Assembly: GCA_016648135.1 (NCBI GenBank)
Contig: JADDOH010001969.1
Coordinates: forward strand, 38,250-102,249
Origin: Agrypnia vestita
Lineage: Eukaryota; Arthropoda; Insecta; Trichoptera; Phryganeidae
Direction of reading: 5' to 3'
Length of the DNA: 64,000 bases
Below are positions 33,640-45,644 of the stretch, piece by piece. The notes under the pieces are model-generated. The model ran no database searches and had not been told where the DNA came from. It saw only the letters and a list, made by a program, of their open reading frames with translations. The translations under genes and the position numbers were made by a program. The stretch's first letter is position 1, and each line of letters starts with the position of its first letter.

Positions 33640-34105
33640 CATCGCGCCTTTAATGAAACGTAATTAAAATATTCACCAGCGAGTGCAATTAATGTTCAAA
33701 TCGTATTACCACGGTCGGGTTAATTAAGCTCACATACAGCGATCGAAACATCCAGACTTCATATCCGGTTCCATTTTCGAAACCGCAACCCCCTCCCGCT
33801 CCGCCGCGCTGACTGACCGCCCTTACCTGGCCGACCCCATTGTTATTAACTGCCAACTAACAGTGCACTCGGTGTAAAAGTGCCACTCCATTCGGACGCT
33901 AAGGGCAGCGAAACACAAAAGCTCCTTTTAAATTACGGGGCGCCAGCTCGGAAAATAATATTAAACTTAATATTATTCGCAATATGTGAAACCAGAAAAT
34001 TACCTTCTTCGCAGAAACGTACTTCCGTGGCGTTGGCTAAAAATGAGGGGTACGCAAAAGCAACAATATACAAAAAAAATCAAAAATGTTTTGGATACAA
34101 CTAAT
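33640..34105 (+). other. GC-rich island with short ORF
   Basis: CCGCAACCCCCTCCCGCTCC at 33783 begins the most GC-rich part of this region. A 74-codon frame at 33880-34104 has no recognisable domain. It could be a promoter or first exon of a host gene; neither splice sites nor protein similarity could be confirmed. Confidence 0.25.
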
Positions 34106-34399
34106 TTTGACGAAAGATATTATATATAGGAAATATATTACCTCGCCCTTCCAGAATCATGTTTCCAAATTACTTTTAGAAGCAAAGGCGGCAATCAATA
34201 TCCACTTTAACCCTCAAGGAGATGTGACAAAATGGCCACCTCATACTACAATGAAAATTGATGTCGATTTTAGAATAAAGCATCAAAGCAAAAATAGCAA
34301 TGTTTATATTTAAAAGTTAAATATTTATTTATAAAATTACATAAAAGGAAAACTGAGGTGGTTGTTGATTTTAAGAACTTACGATCTGTAACCCCTCAA

Positions 34400-34480
34400 A
34401 TATTATGGTACTTTTACATGCCCGTTTCTAAAGAATAAGTATTTACTTATTTGTAGCCAATACCCGTGAAATAGTAATAA
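34400..34480 (+). repeat. SINE S1 fragment
   Basis: TGGTACTTTTACATGCCCGT and TAAGTATTTACTTATTTGTA match the 30715-30800 piece in inverse orientation. Confidence 0.5.
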
Positions 34481-34555
34481 CGAATTCTGTCAAAATATTT
34501 AAACATTGTTTTTTAATTAAATTTTTTTTTTATATATTTATATAAAACAAGTATC

Positions 34556-34643
34556 TTTTTGGTGGTGGTGGAGAGGCAGCGGTAGTAACATGCGTTAAGC
34601 GGCCCGTTCGGGTTTGCTGGCCCGAGGCCCGCCGTTTAATTTA
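34556..34643 (+). repeat. SINE S1 head
   Basis: GGTGGTGGAGAGGCAGCGGT to CGGGTTTGCTGGCCCGAGGC corresponds to the inverse of GGGCCAGCAAACC at 35785. The head leads straight into an expanded 8-bp array. Confidence 0.5.
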
Positions 34644-34811
34644 ACGGACGAACAGACAGTCGGACCGACGGACAGACGGACAGACGGACAGACGGACAGA
34701 CGGAGAGACGGACAGACGGACTTACGGACAGACGGACAGACGGACAGACGGACAGACGGACAGACGGACAGACGGACAGATGGTCAGACGGACAGATGGA
34801 CAGATGGACGA
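34644..34811. repeat. (GGACAGAC)n minisatellite, about 21 units
   Basis: Period 8 with a few variants (GAGAGACG, CTTACGGA, TGGTCAGA). The apparent GQTDRRTD protein is an artefact of the repeat. Other S1 copies carry the same motif two to four times, so this is an expansion of the SINE's internal microsatellite. Confidence 0.85.
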
Positions 34812-34819
34812 CAACGAAA

Positions 34820-35610
34820 TAATTATATTTGATTTTCAATACGATTTAGGTTTCACAGATTTCAGAGAAACTGTGACATCCTGACAACTATGAAAATAAT
34901 TCAATAATTATGTGCTTATTATTCCATTTAAGGTAGATTTCGATATAAATAGCACACATTTACTATTTCTACCTATGCAATTAACAGATTACAAATTTAA
35001 GAATAAGAATCTTAAATTTCGAAATCTGAGATAATTAGTTAGTAGTAAAGCCTTTTTACATGTATGACATATTACTTTTTTTACTATATTTAGATTTAAA
35101 AAAGACAATAAATAGTGTAAAGTATAATATTTATAATACTACAAAAATATTGTTGTTAGTCAAATTTATATTCTGTGTGTGTATTCCAGTAAAAGGTAAT
35201 TTTCAAATTTTTTATACTCCATCACACTTATTTTAAATTTGTATAGGTAAAGTAAACTGATAAAAAAAAGATTTTTTAGAAACCAGTTGGCTATTAGGTA
35301 TATGTTAATATAAAACTGTGATTAATGCTTTAAAATAATGTTTATTTTTCTGGTTAATGTTTTGTGGAGTATTATTCCCCGTGTGCAAAACCTTTTCGAT
35401 GTTCTTCAAATTGCCCTCACGATGGACCCCGCAATGGGCTTCGAATCGTATAAAAGTGATATATTAAAACTTTACAAATAATAGTATATTTTTATCGGAT
35501 GTTTGAAAGGAATAAATTATAAGAAAATAAAAGAATAATAATAAAAATAAAAATGTCAATATTTTACGGAAGAAGAATGCTAAAATATTGGAACAAGTGC
35601 ATGTATTTAA
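34820..35610. other. No recognisable feature
   Basis: AT-rich, no ORF or structure noted. Confidence 0.35.
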
Positions 35611-35617
35611 TTATGAT

Positions 35618-35715
35618 GATTTTAGAAAAATTCATTCATAATTATGATATAATTATGATTTTAGAAAAATTCATTCATAATTATGATATAATTATGAATG
35701 AATTTTTCTAAAATC
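35618..35715. repeat. Direct repeat plus 26-bp perfect palindrome
   Basis: A 39-bp unit beginning GATTTTAGAAAAATTCATTC is repeated at 35618 and 35657. The second copy forms a perfect hairpin with 35690-35715 (26-bp arms, loop ATGATAT). Confidence 0.75.
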
Positions 35716-35754
35716 TGAATTAGGTACCCAGATACCCGGGTAGTAACACAAGGG

Positions 35755-35960
35755 TTAAATAGTTGGAGATGGGGCTTGAACCCCGGGCCAGCAAACCTGA
35801 ACCTGCCGCTCTATGCATCTTTCTACGGCCGCTTTTCCATTTATACTATATATATATATATATTATATATATATATATATATACTAGGGCTTCGCAAAGA
35901 CGCGTACCAATGTTTCGTTATTTTTTACAGGTTACTGCAAGTACTGTCCTACCTAATACC
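35755..35960 (-). repeat. SINE S1 copy with (TA)n insertion
   Basis: GGAGATGGGGCTTGAACCCC (35767) and CCAGCAAACC, then GGCTTCGCAAAGACGCGTAC, interrupted by about 45 bp of TA repeat at 35840-35885. The two overlapping ORFs here are shadows. Confidence 0.6.
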
Positions 35961-36235
35961 TACGAGTCTGACTTGCAGGGAAATCCCGAATCACTCACCG
36001 TATAAAGATTATCACAATAATAAACACACTTTTCACCTAGGCCATACTTAGACATCCTTCAATAATACGTTAAAAATTGCACTATTTAGGTGTTTTTGTA
36101 CGATATTTGTGCCATTACAATAACAATAACAATAACAATAAATAAAAATACGTATAATACTCCTTAAAGCGGAATGAGATTGCACAACTATATAATACCA
36201 CGTAATCCGTCTACCAAAACATCTCTGAGGGATTA
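35961..36235. repeat. Unassigned, with (ACAATA)n at 36115-36140
   Basis: A short ACAATA microsatellite; otherwise unremarkable. Confidence 0.4.
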
Positions 36236-36239
36236 TTAT

Positions 36240-36480
36240 CAAAGGATTGGCATTGCATAACGTTGTATACCGGATTGTTCCTGCTTCACAAGGCGGTTAT
36301 TTCGCGGATCCTAAGCGACTTATTCAGTTATTTAAGGGGATAATAACCACCGTACGGCTAAATGCAACTCTAAATTGGAATGGTCAGTAAACAGCCAATT
36401 AAGACCCCTTTGCTGTTTGCCGATCGAAATTGCTGCAAGTACTGCTTAGTAAAATAGTATTACGTTATTACGGGGTGAAA
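36240..36480. other. Unique GC-richer island, possible regulatory DNA
   Basis: No repeat partner and no ORF above 60 codons. It contains CCAATTAAGACCCC and GGCGGTTATTTCGC. A non-coding conserved element is possible. Confidence 0.25.
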
Positions 36481-37120
36481 ACGCAATGCATACATCTACT
36501 CATAATCTTCCATCCTAAGAGAAATATTAATTGTTCTTGGTTACAAGTATTTCCACGTAGTAAATGATGTTGAATAATATTTAATCATTATCTTATTCTA
36601 ATAAATTTTTAGAAAATAATCATTCCAACGTTTGAAAATAATTATAGAAGTTCGTTCGTTAGTTAATTATTAAATAATTTTAAAAAGTAATAAAATTTAA
36701 TATAAAATTCACTTCGTTTAAAGTACTATATATTGGTAACACCGAATGGTTTTGGAACCACCGCTTTTTCTTTAGGGTAAACTTAAACTAAAAATTATAA
36801 AATATACAGGGGCAATTATTAATTTTACAACTTTTTTGTATGTGCCTGTCTAACGATATTATTTTCAACCTTCCTTTAATGTCTGTTTTTTTGTTATTTA
36901 TATTTTTGTAAAATAATTACAATAGTTAAATTTAAAATGTACCTACTTACTCCTGTTACAATTTTATCTATCGAATCGTATACTTTTTTAAATGTGAATT
37001 AATAGTTGTAATAAAATAGTGAAGTAAAGTAATTCATATTAACATAAACACAATATTTGTTAATGTAATGTATCAACTCAATTGCGATCGTTTGGACACG
37101 TTGTTTCAGGTCAATAATTT
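36481..37120. other. No recognisable feature
   Basis: AT-rich, nothing noted. Confidence 0.35.
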
Positions 37121-37124
37121 TTGG

Positions 37125-37315
37125 TGTAGGGTAGCTTGTTGGCGTAATGGTCATGATCTACCTCACCTAGTGATCTGGTGATCTGTGTTCTCCTAGTGAT
37201 CTGGTGGTTGATGGTTCGAGCCCTATTTCAAGACACCAGCAAGTTAATCCTTTTTTCATAGCATAAGCTTTTAGCTTACTTTGATGCGATAGATATCCAT
37301 GTTCACATATTAAAA
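37125..37315 (+). repeat. SINE S2 with duplicated head segment
   Basis: GTAGCTTGTTGGCGTAATGG starts the tRNA-like head, and the B box is GATGGTTCGAGCCC near 37210-37225. Between them CTAGTGATCTGGTG occurs twice (37167, 37191), lengthening the head by about 24 bp. The body ends GATGCGATAGATATCCATG. Confidence 0.55.
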
Positions 37316-37319
37316 AAAA

Positions 37320-39145
37320 AAATAACCACACCATTATCTACAAACTTAACAACAAATTGGCTTTGATGATGAACAAATACGGCAGATTTTCTCAAAACTC
37401 AACTTTAATATAATTAAATTATTTTTGTGTTAATTTGCGCTATGTCAGTATCACTCGTCAAATTCGTAATGTTATATCACCACTCTGAACACAGTCGGGG
37501 TCCTTGTTCCGTGAATGTTACATGGACTCTACCATCTCTCAAGATCACCGTAACATTTTGTCAAGTCTGTTCCTGTTTACATAACTATAAAATGTAACAC
37601 AGCGTTAGCGTGAGTGACATCTAACGTGGCTATTATTCGATTAAGCCTGTCACCTCAGCAATGAGTGGGTCTGGGTCTGGGGCCTTCAAAGGGTTAAACA
37701 AAGGGTTGAACAAAGGGCTCAGACATAATATTTGCACCCCACCGCAATTCCTCGCATCAGGTTGAATGATTTTTGTTAGTACATTAATTTACAACACTAA
37801 CTTGCGTCTTGAATATACTATTATTTATATTTAATTTTTAAAAAATACAACGGGCCACAAGGCCGTATATTTGCAGCGAAATATGTTACTAACAACAGGC
37901 TTTATAAAAGCACACATTTGATGTATATTTGAGAGGCAAGCTGTGTAGTTCGTTTCCTAATTGATAAGATTTCGTTCTTTAAGTTTTTGGAATTTTTGTC
38001 ATTTTAATATCAATTTCAATAGTTTTTCTTAGGGTTGCTATTAATATTGCTTCTTTATTATTGGATATATATGTTGAAATTTATTTACAAAGATAAAAGG
38101 TCATTCATAATCCCTCGTCTCTTAAAAATATTATTCAATCGAGAATGTTTTCGTTGGTAATTTGAAGATAACTTTCAGTTACATTTTATATGATATATGC
38201 AGATGTTTTAGGATAATTATTTTGGATTTGCATCTCCAGCCTATGAAGCCGTATTGAAAAATGCATTAAGCTAGTGCATGATGTACTGTCATTAGAAATT
38301 GACTACTTATGATATTCCGCATATTTTCGAAAACCAATATTGTGACAACACCGGAAATATTCCATCTAAGGTGTGTGGGTGTGCTGCCGCACACTTATAC
38401 ATATTTATCCGCACATATTTTTCCAACCCCGCACATAAAAATATGCGAAACCAGTTTTTCGGTTTGTTTTAATTGACCAATAATTGATTATTTTTTTAAA
38501 AATTATTGATCTATTGGACTCTAATGGGATGGAGAACCAAAATTGTGTAAGAATATTATGAAATGAAATTTTAGATAATTACTTCCTAATTAAGACTATA
38601 CTGTCAATTATCGTTCATTTTTTTGCAAAAAATATATTGCTCAGATGAGTTTAATAGTAAGCACACGTAATAGAAAAATAAGAGGGAACGTTGGTAAATT
38701 GTAGTTTATCTTTTATCATTTGTAGTCTTTACGGAATGCCAAAAGATAGCTAAACACTTTCAGCAGATCACTTACAGTTAAATTGAGCTTTCTCAAATCA
38801 GAAAATATGGTTGAATAATAAATAAAGCTTTAATGAAGATCGCGAAACAAAATTTGGCGAATGCTGGCTTTGACGGTTGGAAATTATATTTTGGACTATA
38901 CGGACAGGTTTTTTGTTGGCAGCCTTGCTCCATTTCTGCTACGCTACACTATTGCTGTGGTGAACTGTGGCATTGCGTGCTTGCCATGTAGCAGTACATG
39001 AGTAGGACAGATACAGGGAGCCTTTACTCATCAAATAAATGAGATGCCATTCACTGCGGTCACAGATATATTAGTCCCATGAGATTGTTAAAGAAGAAAT
39101 ATTTTTTATTATACTATATTTATCAGTGTAATTGATTATATTAGG
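37320..39145. other. Unassigned interval
   Basis: 37490-37760 is GC-richer, with GGGTCTGGGTCTGGGGCC and an AAAGGGTTAAACAAAGGGTT near-repeat at 37688-37707. No ORF above 60 codons and no known repeat was found. Confidence 0.3.
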
Positions 39146-39149
39146 CGGC

Positions 39150-40795
39150 CCTTGTAGTCTAGTGAGCATAACACTGGCTTCTTTTGCCGATTCATTAAAA
39201 AATATGAATAATGCAATTCAATAAAGGCTTGCGAATGAGTGCTCCTTCAATCTTTATAGCATTTTCGCAATTAATAAAGTTTTGATTTATTACCAAAGAA
39301 AAGGATACGATTTTAATCGGAGCACTAATATTTATTAATTATTATTAATTAAATCAGGTAATTTCAAATTAATCGTTTCTAATCACTTATCTGGGGAATA
39401 CTTTATACTCGTCTTTCCAGAATATTTGCATGTCTAATAAACACTTTGATTGGTAGATGCTCTCTTAATTTATTGTCGCTGGTAGCACTGAGCGACCTCA
39501 TTGCTTTTTGTCACTGCATTTATTTTCTATGATCTCGTCTATTCTGTCAAAATCAACTGTTGCTGCCACGCATCTTGAGTAAAATTTATGTAGGTACTCT
39601 TGGTTTTTGAGAAGTTTCCAATTAATTCCGTGTATTCGAAACACTACTTGCACTTTCAAATTTACTTTAAAATGTCTACAGGGCTGTAAAATCGATGTCT
39701 CATGATAATATTTATTTTCCAAACACTTCTTTCAAAATTATTTTAAATACATACTTCAAAAATATCACCGCATTTTATTAGAGTATTTGTGCTTGTAGAT
39801 AAATTCATTGATTTTTTTAACACTTCAACGCGGATTCTTTTAGTTTGTGATATTTTGGTCCATTTCCGAAGTTGTATGTTTACAGAGATTTTTTTTTGTA
39901 TTTCAGTCTCTGCTTCCGGCAGTCGGACAAACAGCTTCACACGCTCAATGGCAATACAAATAAACGGCACATCCTAAGTACTTGTTTTGTCAAACGCAGA
40001 TATACTCAACAATTTCAACATTTTTCATTTTGTTCAACTGTTATTGAGTATTTTTCTTCATCCCCTCAAGAACAATTTTAAAGAGAAAAATAAAACAATC
40101 TTAAATATTAATTAATTTTAATTTTTTTAATTAATTAAAAACTGTCAGCGAAAGATCTATTTATGAGGTAGCTTTTATATAATAACACTCATAGCTTATT
40201 GACTTTTTACAGCGGGGGTTCCAGGTGAGGTCATAATTTTGTGGGCGAAAGGAACAACCAAATGAGTCAATAAAATTGAGTTGGAGTTAAGCAAACAAGG
40301 TTGTTTTTTAGATACATATCAAGCAAAGAAGAAGAAAACAAAATTAAATTCGACCATTTTTTTAATTTTTTGAAAAAGGTCAAATGACATGATTTATAAC
40401 ATTATTTGAAAAAATTGGCAAGAAAAACGACATTTTTCAACTTGGTTCAGCGTGTTCTTACAAAAAATAAAACTAAGGCATTAAGAGTATTTTGTAAACG
40501 CGCGGAATTCCCAAATTTGGTTTTTGCTCTCCTGAAAACCTGCATTTTTCAACTCATTCGGTTGTTCCTATTAATGTTGTTGATATTCACAATACGAAAA
40601 ACCCAAACTATATAAAAATTCCAAAAAGAAAGAAAACAAAAACACAAAAATGTATATATTATAAATAACAAAAAAATACAATCATCTACCAGATACGTCT
40701 CACAACAGAGTAGAAAAATATAATAATTATATAAAAAATGAATGTTTTACTACATAATATAAATTAATGATAATATTATGCATTATTAACTAAAT
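39150..40795. other. Unassigned interval
   Basis: A tRNA 5'-half-like string, GTAGTCTAGTGAGCATAAC, is at 39154-39172 without a B box. Overlapping short ORFs on both strands at 39498-40081 have no recognisable domain and read as chance frames. An AATTAATTTTAATTTTTTTAATTAATT palindromic tract lies at 40108-40136. Confidence 0.3.
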
Positions 40796-40799
40796 AAAT

Positions 40800-41095
40800 C
40801 CATCCATCCATCTGCATCCATTACATAAAGTAAAGGATGCAGATGTTCGTAAAAAATGTAAGGTGACCTAAGCATAGTTGAAAGCACCAGAAAGAGAGGC
40901 TACAGAATATGTGGTATGACCAGATTAATCAGATACTGGAGAATGGTTCTGTGAGGAGCCTCAACAATCATCATCAAGCTTGAAATTGAAGGTACATGAA
41001 GTTGAGTTGATAGTTGTGTGTCAGGACAGAGGAGTGTGGTGCTCTATCCTCCGTGTCTGCCCACGCGGAGAAACGGCGTGATGTTTAGTAAATAA
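40800..41095 (+). pseudogene. LINE ORF2 C-terminal remnant, family E
   Basis: GTATGACCAGATTAATCAGA (40915) aligns with DQINQI, then a GAGGAGCCTCAACAATC stretch and GTGTCAGGACAGAGGAGTGT. It ends in GCCCACGCGGAGAAACGGCG, the PHGETA codons. Several indels break the frame. Confidence 0.6.
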
Positions 41096-41194
41096 CATAA
41101 AATATGTATTAAAATGCATCTATCGGAGTCTTAATGATATTCATAATGACTATTATAAATATTATAAATAAATAAAATAAAAAAGATTTTATTA

Positions 41195-41525
41195 TTTATT
41201 TGAATTTAGGTAGGTACTTGTATTCATTAATTACACCAATATGTTTCAGAAAAACCTTTCCATCGTCAGGTTGTTTTATAAATGTCAAAATATAAAATGA
41301 ATGATATCTTTTGTTTTTTGCTTTCCTAAATTATTTAAAAATATATTTTTAAATATTATTGCTGAAGTTGTTGATTACAAAAAATTATTGCAAATTTTTT
41401 TAGAATAGCAGTTAAATTTAATTGATTATAAATGATATTGTTTACTTTTACATGCTATAAAGTTTATTCCGAAACATGTTGGTGCAATAAATGAATATAA
41501 GTAGTTTCAAACAAATAAAAAAATA
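41195..41525. mobile_element. Fold-back repeat related to 5371-5632
   Basis: The minus arm has CUGACGA (41263-41269), stem GGAAA/UUUCU, GAAACAUAUUGG and an ATTAATGAATACA tail. The plus arm at 41465-41520 has CCGAAACATGTTGGTGCAAT and AAATGAATATAAG. The spacer is about 190 bp. The core half is intact on minus only. Confidence 0.6.
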
Positions 41526-41529
41526 ATTT

Positions 41530-41850
41530 ATATAAATTAACTTTGTAAACACCACTTATTTATTGAAAAAATCTAACATATTTCGAAGCCAATGGCTTCT
41601 TCGTCGGGATAACAAAAATAAAATTTAAAAATCGAAGTATAGATCAAAATATTAAAAAGTTATATTTGGAAAATGATAATATATAGTACCTAATTAACTT
41701 GAAAATTAATTAAAAAGATGACTATTTGCAAAAAGGACCTGATTATAATTATGTCACCACAAAATAAATTTGCTATATTTGAAGAAGAAAATAATAATTT
41801 ATTTTTTTTAAATGTCAATCTACAATGTTCAACCAATTGGAAAAAAATTG
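41530..41850. mobile_element. F1 hammerhead repeat with internal segment
   Basis: Minus copy at 41530-41612: CCGACGA (41601-41607; core U changed to C), stem II GAAGCC-AAU-GGCUUC on plus, GAAAUAUGUUAGAU, tail AAGTGGTGTTTACAAAG. Then a segment with ATTTGCAAAAAGGACCTG (41726) shared with 58860 and 62258, and an outer F1 tail GTCACCACAAAATAAATTTG. The last part (41810-41850) resembles the outer arm of 5371-5632. Confidence 0.55.
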
Positions 41851-41879
41851 ATTAAAAAAATAAAATAATTTATTATCTG

Positions 41880-42160
41880 TAAAGTTTGGAAAGCTGCGGC
41901 TGTGGGCAGCTACCCGCCTATCCTGCGCCGAGAACGGCGTCGAGTGCAGTAGGAAAGGGGAATTGCATTTATCGTCCGCCATATTGCAACGCGCTTTCGA
42001 TTTCTATTTGATTCACTTGTATGGAACACTCCGTCAACGAGAACGCGAGCTTTCTGCAAGATACGTGCCGCGAACTTTAAGCCTCAATTGTCCGAGCTTT
42101 TCTGAGCCACTTAATCCGGAGACTAAAAGAAACGTGAATGATAAACTTCATACATAAGAA
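41880..42160 (+). other. CpG-richer island with short ORF
   Basis: GGAAAGCTGCGGCTGTGGGC to GAGACTAAAAGAAACGTG is GC- and CpG-richer than its flanks. A 64-codon frame at 41963-42157 shows no domain. This is a candidate host exon or regulatory block. Confidence 0.25.
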
Positions 42161-42164
42161 TGAT

Positions 42165-42595
42165 AAAATACAAACACATGTTTTACTTTTCTGGGGATAG
42201 TTAAACGTGTTTAAAAAATGTTATATTCACTGTAGCATGTAACATAGGTATATATTTTATTTTCAATAAATAAATTATTTAAAAAAAAAAAATTATGATC
42301 TGGCAATTTGTCATATCTTATTTTTTCTTAACTGCGATGTGAATATGATCTCGGGATCAAAAAACTTTAAAAAAAATAGGACATATTGCCAGATCGCCAT
42401 AGACATCAAATTTCAATGCAAATTCGAAAAAACGAAATGTATGTACGAAAACAAAAATATGCAGTGTACCAGAGACATTTGTTCTAGCAGTACCTTTAGT
42501 AACGAGACATCAATAGCATATTGAAATATAAAATAAAATATATGCTTTAATAATATTTATATTTGAATATTATCAGAATATAATTACTTATTTTT
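42165..42595. other. No recognisable feature
   Basis: AT-rich; a 61-codon K/N-rich frame at 42339 is probably chance. Confidence 0.3.
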
Positions 42596-42599
42596 ATCC

Positions 42600-42790
42600 A
42601 CAGAGTGATAATTATTAATTAAGATAAATTAAAGTCTCATAGAGATGAAGCTATGGGAAATATATGGAAGTCTTTATAGGGTGGTTTTAAAGAGTTTATG
42701 AGCTGTATTAGCTGACTAAAGTGATAACTTTACACAATGTAACGTTCAAGAATTTCACCGTAATTACATCCACACATTATCATTTTTTAA
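42600..42790 (+). repeat. Repeat family M copy
   Basis: AATTAAGATAAATTAAAGTC, CATAGAGATGAAGC, ATATGGAAGTCTTTATAGG and CTTTACACAATGTAACGTTC follow the M order seen at 10920 and 32130. It is a single arm, with no inverted partner. Confidence 0.6.
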
Positions 42791-42923
42791 AGTTTTATTT
42801 CAAAAATTTTAAGGAATTATGCTTTAACCTAATCCATAGTCGAAAATTTGTTATTACCATAACATAGTATATATAGACGGCCAAGATCATGTATAACATG
42901 AAATTATCTAATATGAAGATGGT

Positions 42924-43103
42924 GACAATGATATAGCAGAACGATTACCAATTGACGAAAGCTTAATAACACAGCAACAAATATTAATGTGGAGCCACGA
43001 AATATACTAAAGAATTGGTCCTGGAGAAGGTAATGTTCCCATTAGTCTATTATTTGATGAACATGCAGAAGAATTATCTTTTCCACAAATATACCTACTT
43101 TGG
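42924..43103 (+). pseudogene. Helitron replication-protein N-terminal fragment
   Basis: Over 60 codons, one frame reads DNDIAERLPIDESLITQQQI, then LMWSHEIY, a stop, RIGPGEGNVPISLLFDEHAE and ELSFPQIYLLW. The pattern APGE..P-SLLFDE-AEELSFP-IY-G is characteristic of the region before the HUH nuclease in animal Helitron proteins. There is one in-frame stop and no HUH or helicase motif nearby, so this is a small relic. It is not linked to the Helitron end at 18.7 kb. Confidence 0.6.
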
Positions 43104-43365
43104 TCTCTAGAAATTTTTGTGATGGCTTTACTGTCTCTTACTGATTTTAATTTACAAATTATGAAATTTTAATTTTTGATACTACAAATTGGACTTTGAA
43201 AATTTAAAAAAAAAACACTGTCATTTCATAGTTTTAAGTTTTCACTTCTGTCGGCAGTCCCCAATGACTGCTTGTTATTTTTTACAGTTCAATAGGCCAA
43301 GATAACCAATTACAGAAGCAAAATACATTACAAAATACCCAGGCTTGAGTAAATCACATCGATTA
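43104..43365. other. No recognisable feature
   Basis: AT-rich, nothing noted. Confidence 0.3.
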
Positions 43366-43373
43366 GTTGTGAA

Positions 43374-43402
43374 CTCACCGGGAATCGAACCGGTGTGAGA
43401 AA
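43374..43402 (-). repeat. Isolated tRNA T-arm-like hairpin
   Basis: On minus: CACCGGTTCGATTCCCGGTG, with a perfect B box GGTTCGATTCC and a perfect stem. No D-arm or acceptor was found upstream. Probably a SINE head relic. Confidence 0.45.
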
Positions 43403-43404
43403 AT

Positions 43405-45505
43405 AACTTAAAATATTGTAAGAATAGAGGTATTTTATTTTTAAAAATAGACTGCATTATAATTGAGGCTGAATAAAGAATGCTCTAAAAATGTTCTTCG
43501 GTTTGTCGGACGGATCAAAAGTCACCACACGCCTTTAAATGAGAGCATATTTTACCAAGAGAAGATGACGTTTTTATTGCTTTTATGTGTATGAAATACC
43601 ATAAAGATCAGTAACAGATAAATTTGACTGCACAATAACTAAATTTCAGTTGACATAATATTCCACCTTTATTTGGAAAACAAAACCATACATCCAAGTC
43701 GTTAAAGTCAATATAAAAATAAATAAAACAATGCATACAAATCGTTTACTGTGTCAGACGGCCTTCTCTTAGAATCTTATAAACTGTCAATACAACGAAA
43801 TTACAAGATAAACATTGTTCACAAAATTAATGAGATATGGTACAGTTGCTCTTCCCAGTAAGGTTTAATATATTTATAATATAATTAAATAAATTTGATG
43901 TAAATTAATGATTTTTAGATAAGAAATCAAGATAAATTAATATTGAGCGTGAGAATGTGTATTTAATTTTTATAATTAAATAAAATTTTACTTATTTGTT
44001 TTGAATTATTATTTTATAGTAAACTGTATTCTTTAACAATTCAAGTACGTCTCTCAGGCACAAACAAATAAATAAACAAAACAGTAAAAACAGAATCCTT
44101 TCACACAGTCTTGTTCACTTTCTTGTTCACAATATGGTTCGCACAACGAAACCACTACTTTTGTAAGTTTAGTCGAACTCATTGACTTGGATGAAATGTA
44201 ACCGACATCCTGAAGAGACTGTTTCTATACTTCCGCTTTCAATTTTTATTTCCGGTGAACTCCCGCGTATGATCTTGCATTCAGCCAAGAGGCAAACTTT
44301 AAATATTCACGTATTTATTATATTATTTCAGATAAAAGCTACGTTTTATTCTAATATCAGATGAGAGAAACAATATTAAACAAAATACGTCACTTAGAAT
44401 TATGTAGTTTTTCGTTAATATATAGATTGATGCTGGTAGCAACGTTTTGTCATTAATCGTTTTTTTTTTAATTATATATTGTAAAAACAATATAAGTTTA
44501 TAACAGAAGCAGATTTTTTTATTTATTTTCACAAAGATGTGAGGAATTTTATATAGGAGAAGAATATAATGACCAAGAAATACCTTCTTGAGCTCGTTGC
44601 TGAATTGCAGCTCCTACTGAAAATCGAGAAGTAAAGTCTGGAGAAATAAAGGATTTCAAAGGGTGATAAGGTATCTTAGAGGATATTAAATTTTTATCAA
44701 AAATGAACAAGGAATAATCATCATTAGTTAAATGAATAGAAAAACAAATGAAAATATTATGGTCCGGATGTGTAAAGGAAAATTACGAAGAAAGCGTGAA
44801 ACAGCCCAAGGTATAGCTATACAGAGCTTGAAACCGCGTGACAATTTTCATATTAAGTATGCAATCAGCGAGCGAAATAATTAGGAGCGATTTTACATGT
44901 GACAATTTTCGATCGTAAACTTTTAAATGGTTTTGCATATAAAGTTTATACTATTTGATAAACGTCAGAATGCTTCGAAACATGGAAGGAGAACTTCATT
45001 GTTGAACCTGGAGTAATGGTTTGGTTACTTAATTGTAGAGATTTGTAAACAAAGTAATGATAGCTCATCGTCGTTCAATGAATAAGTCACAAGAAAAGGA
45101 AGAGGAAAGGAACTGAAGAAATAATACTGATCGATGTAAAGATAAAAAATGTCGATGTTCTGTTCTTTAAAAAAATACATGTTTTTGATTAAATAACGCG
45201 TTTCTACCGTATATTCGTACAATATCAACAATTTCTCTGATCTTTGGATCACCACAATCGGATAGCCTCGGTGCAATTCATCAAAAATCAAAATCCTTGA
45301 ATTCTAACCAATATCTAATCTGTCCAGGAAAGTACATAAATTGATGGAATTTGGTGACTGACGTCTGTTAATAATCTTCAAAGGTGCACGGTTCTTATAA
45401 ATGGCATATATAACTTCACATTGATTTACTCACACGTCTTCCCATCCAAAGAAAGGAATCGAATAACTGACCTTTTGATATGACTCTTTTCTCATGGTTA
45501 CAAAA
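43405..45505. other. Unassigned interval
   Basis: Short frames at 44182, 44323 and 45025 lack domains. No repeat or RNA signature was seen except poly-T near 44460. Confidence 0.3.
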
Positions 45506-45509
45506 AAGG

Positions 45510-45640
45510 AGGTTATGAACCCCACTTAGTGATTTAGTGGTAACCAGCAAGTTAGTTCAAGCATTCAACTTTATTTGAAAATGGTAAAGATATCGATGCG
45601 ACACGTATTCCGAGTTCTCATCTCTATTAAAAAAAAACAC
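45510..45640 (+). repeat. SINE S2 fragment
   Basis: CCAGCAAGTTAGTTC and a GATGCGACACGTATTCCGAG segment correspond to the S2 body. The head is partly present (TTAGTGATTTAGTGGTAACC). Confidence 0.5.
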
Positions 45641-45644
45641 GAAA

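Noticed and set aside
34614..34839. ORFs on both strands with TDRRTDGQ or SVCPSVRL repeats
   Set aside because: Period-8 minisatellite remains open in several frames; not a protein gene.
39498..40081. Overlapping 62- to 75-codon frames on both strands
   Set aside because: No domain, biased composition and mutual overlap; likely chance.
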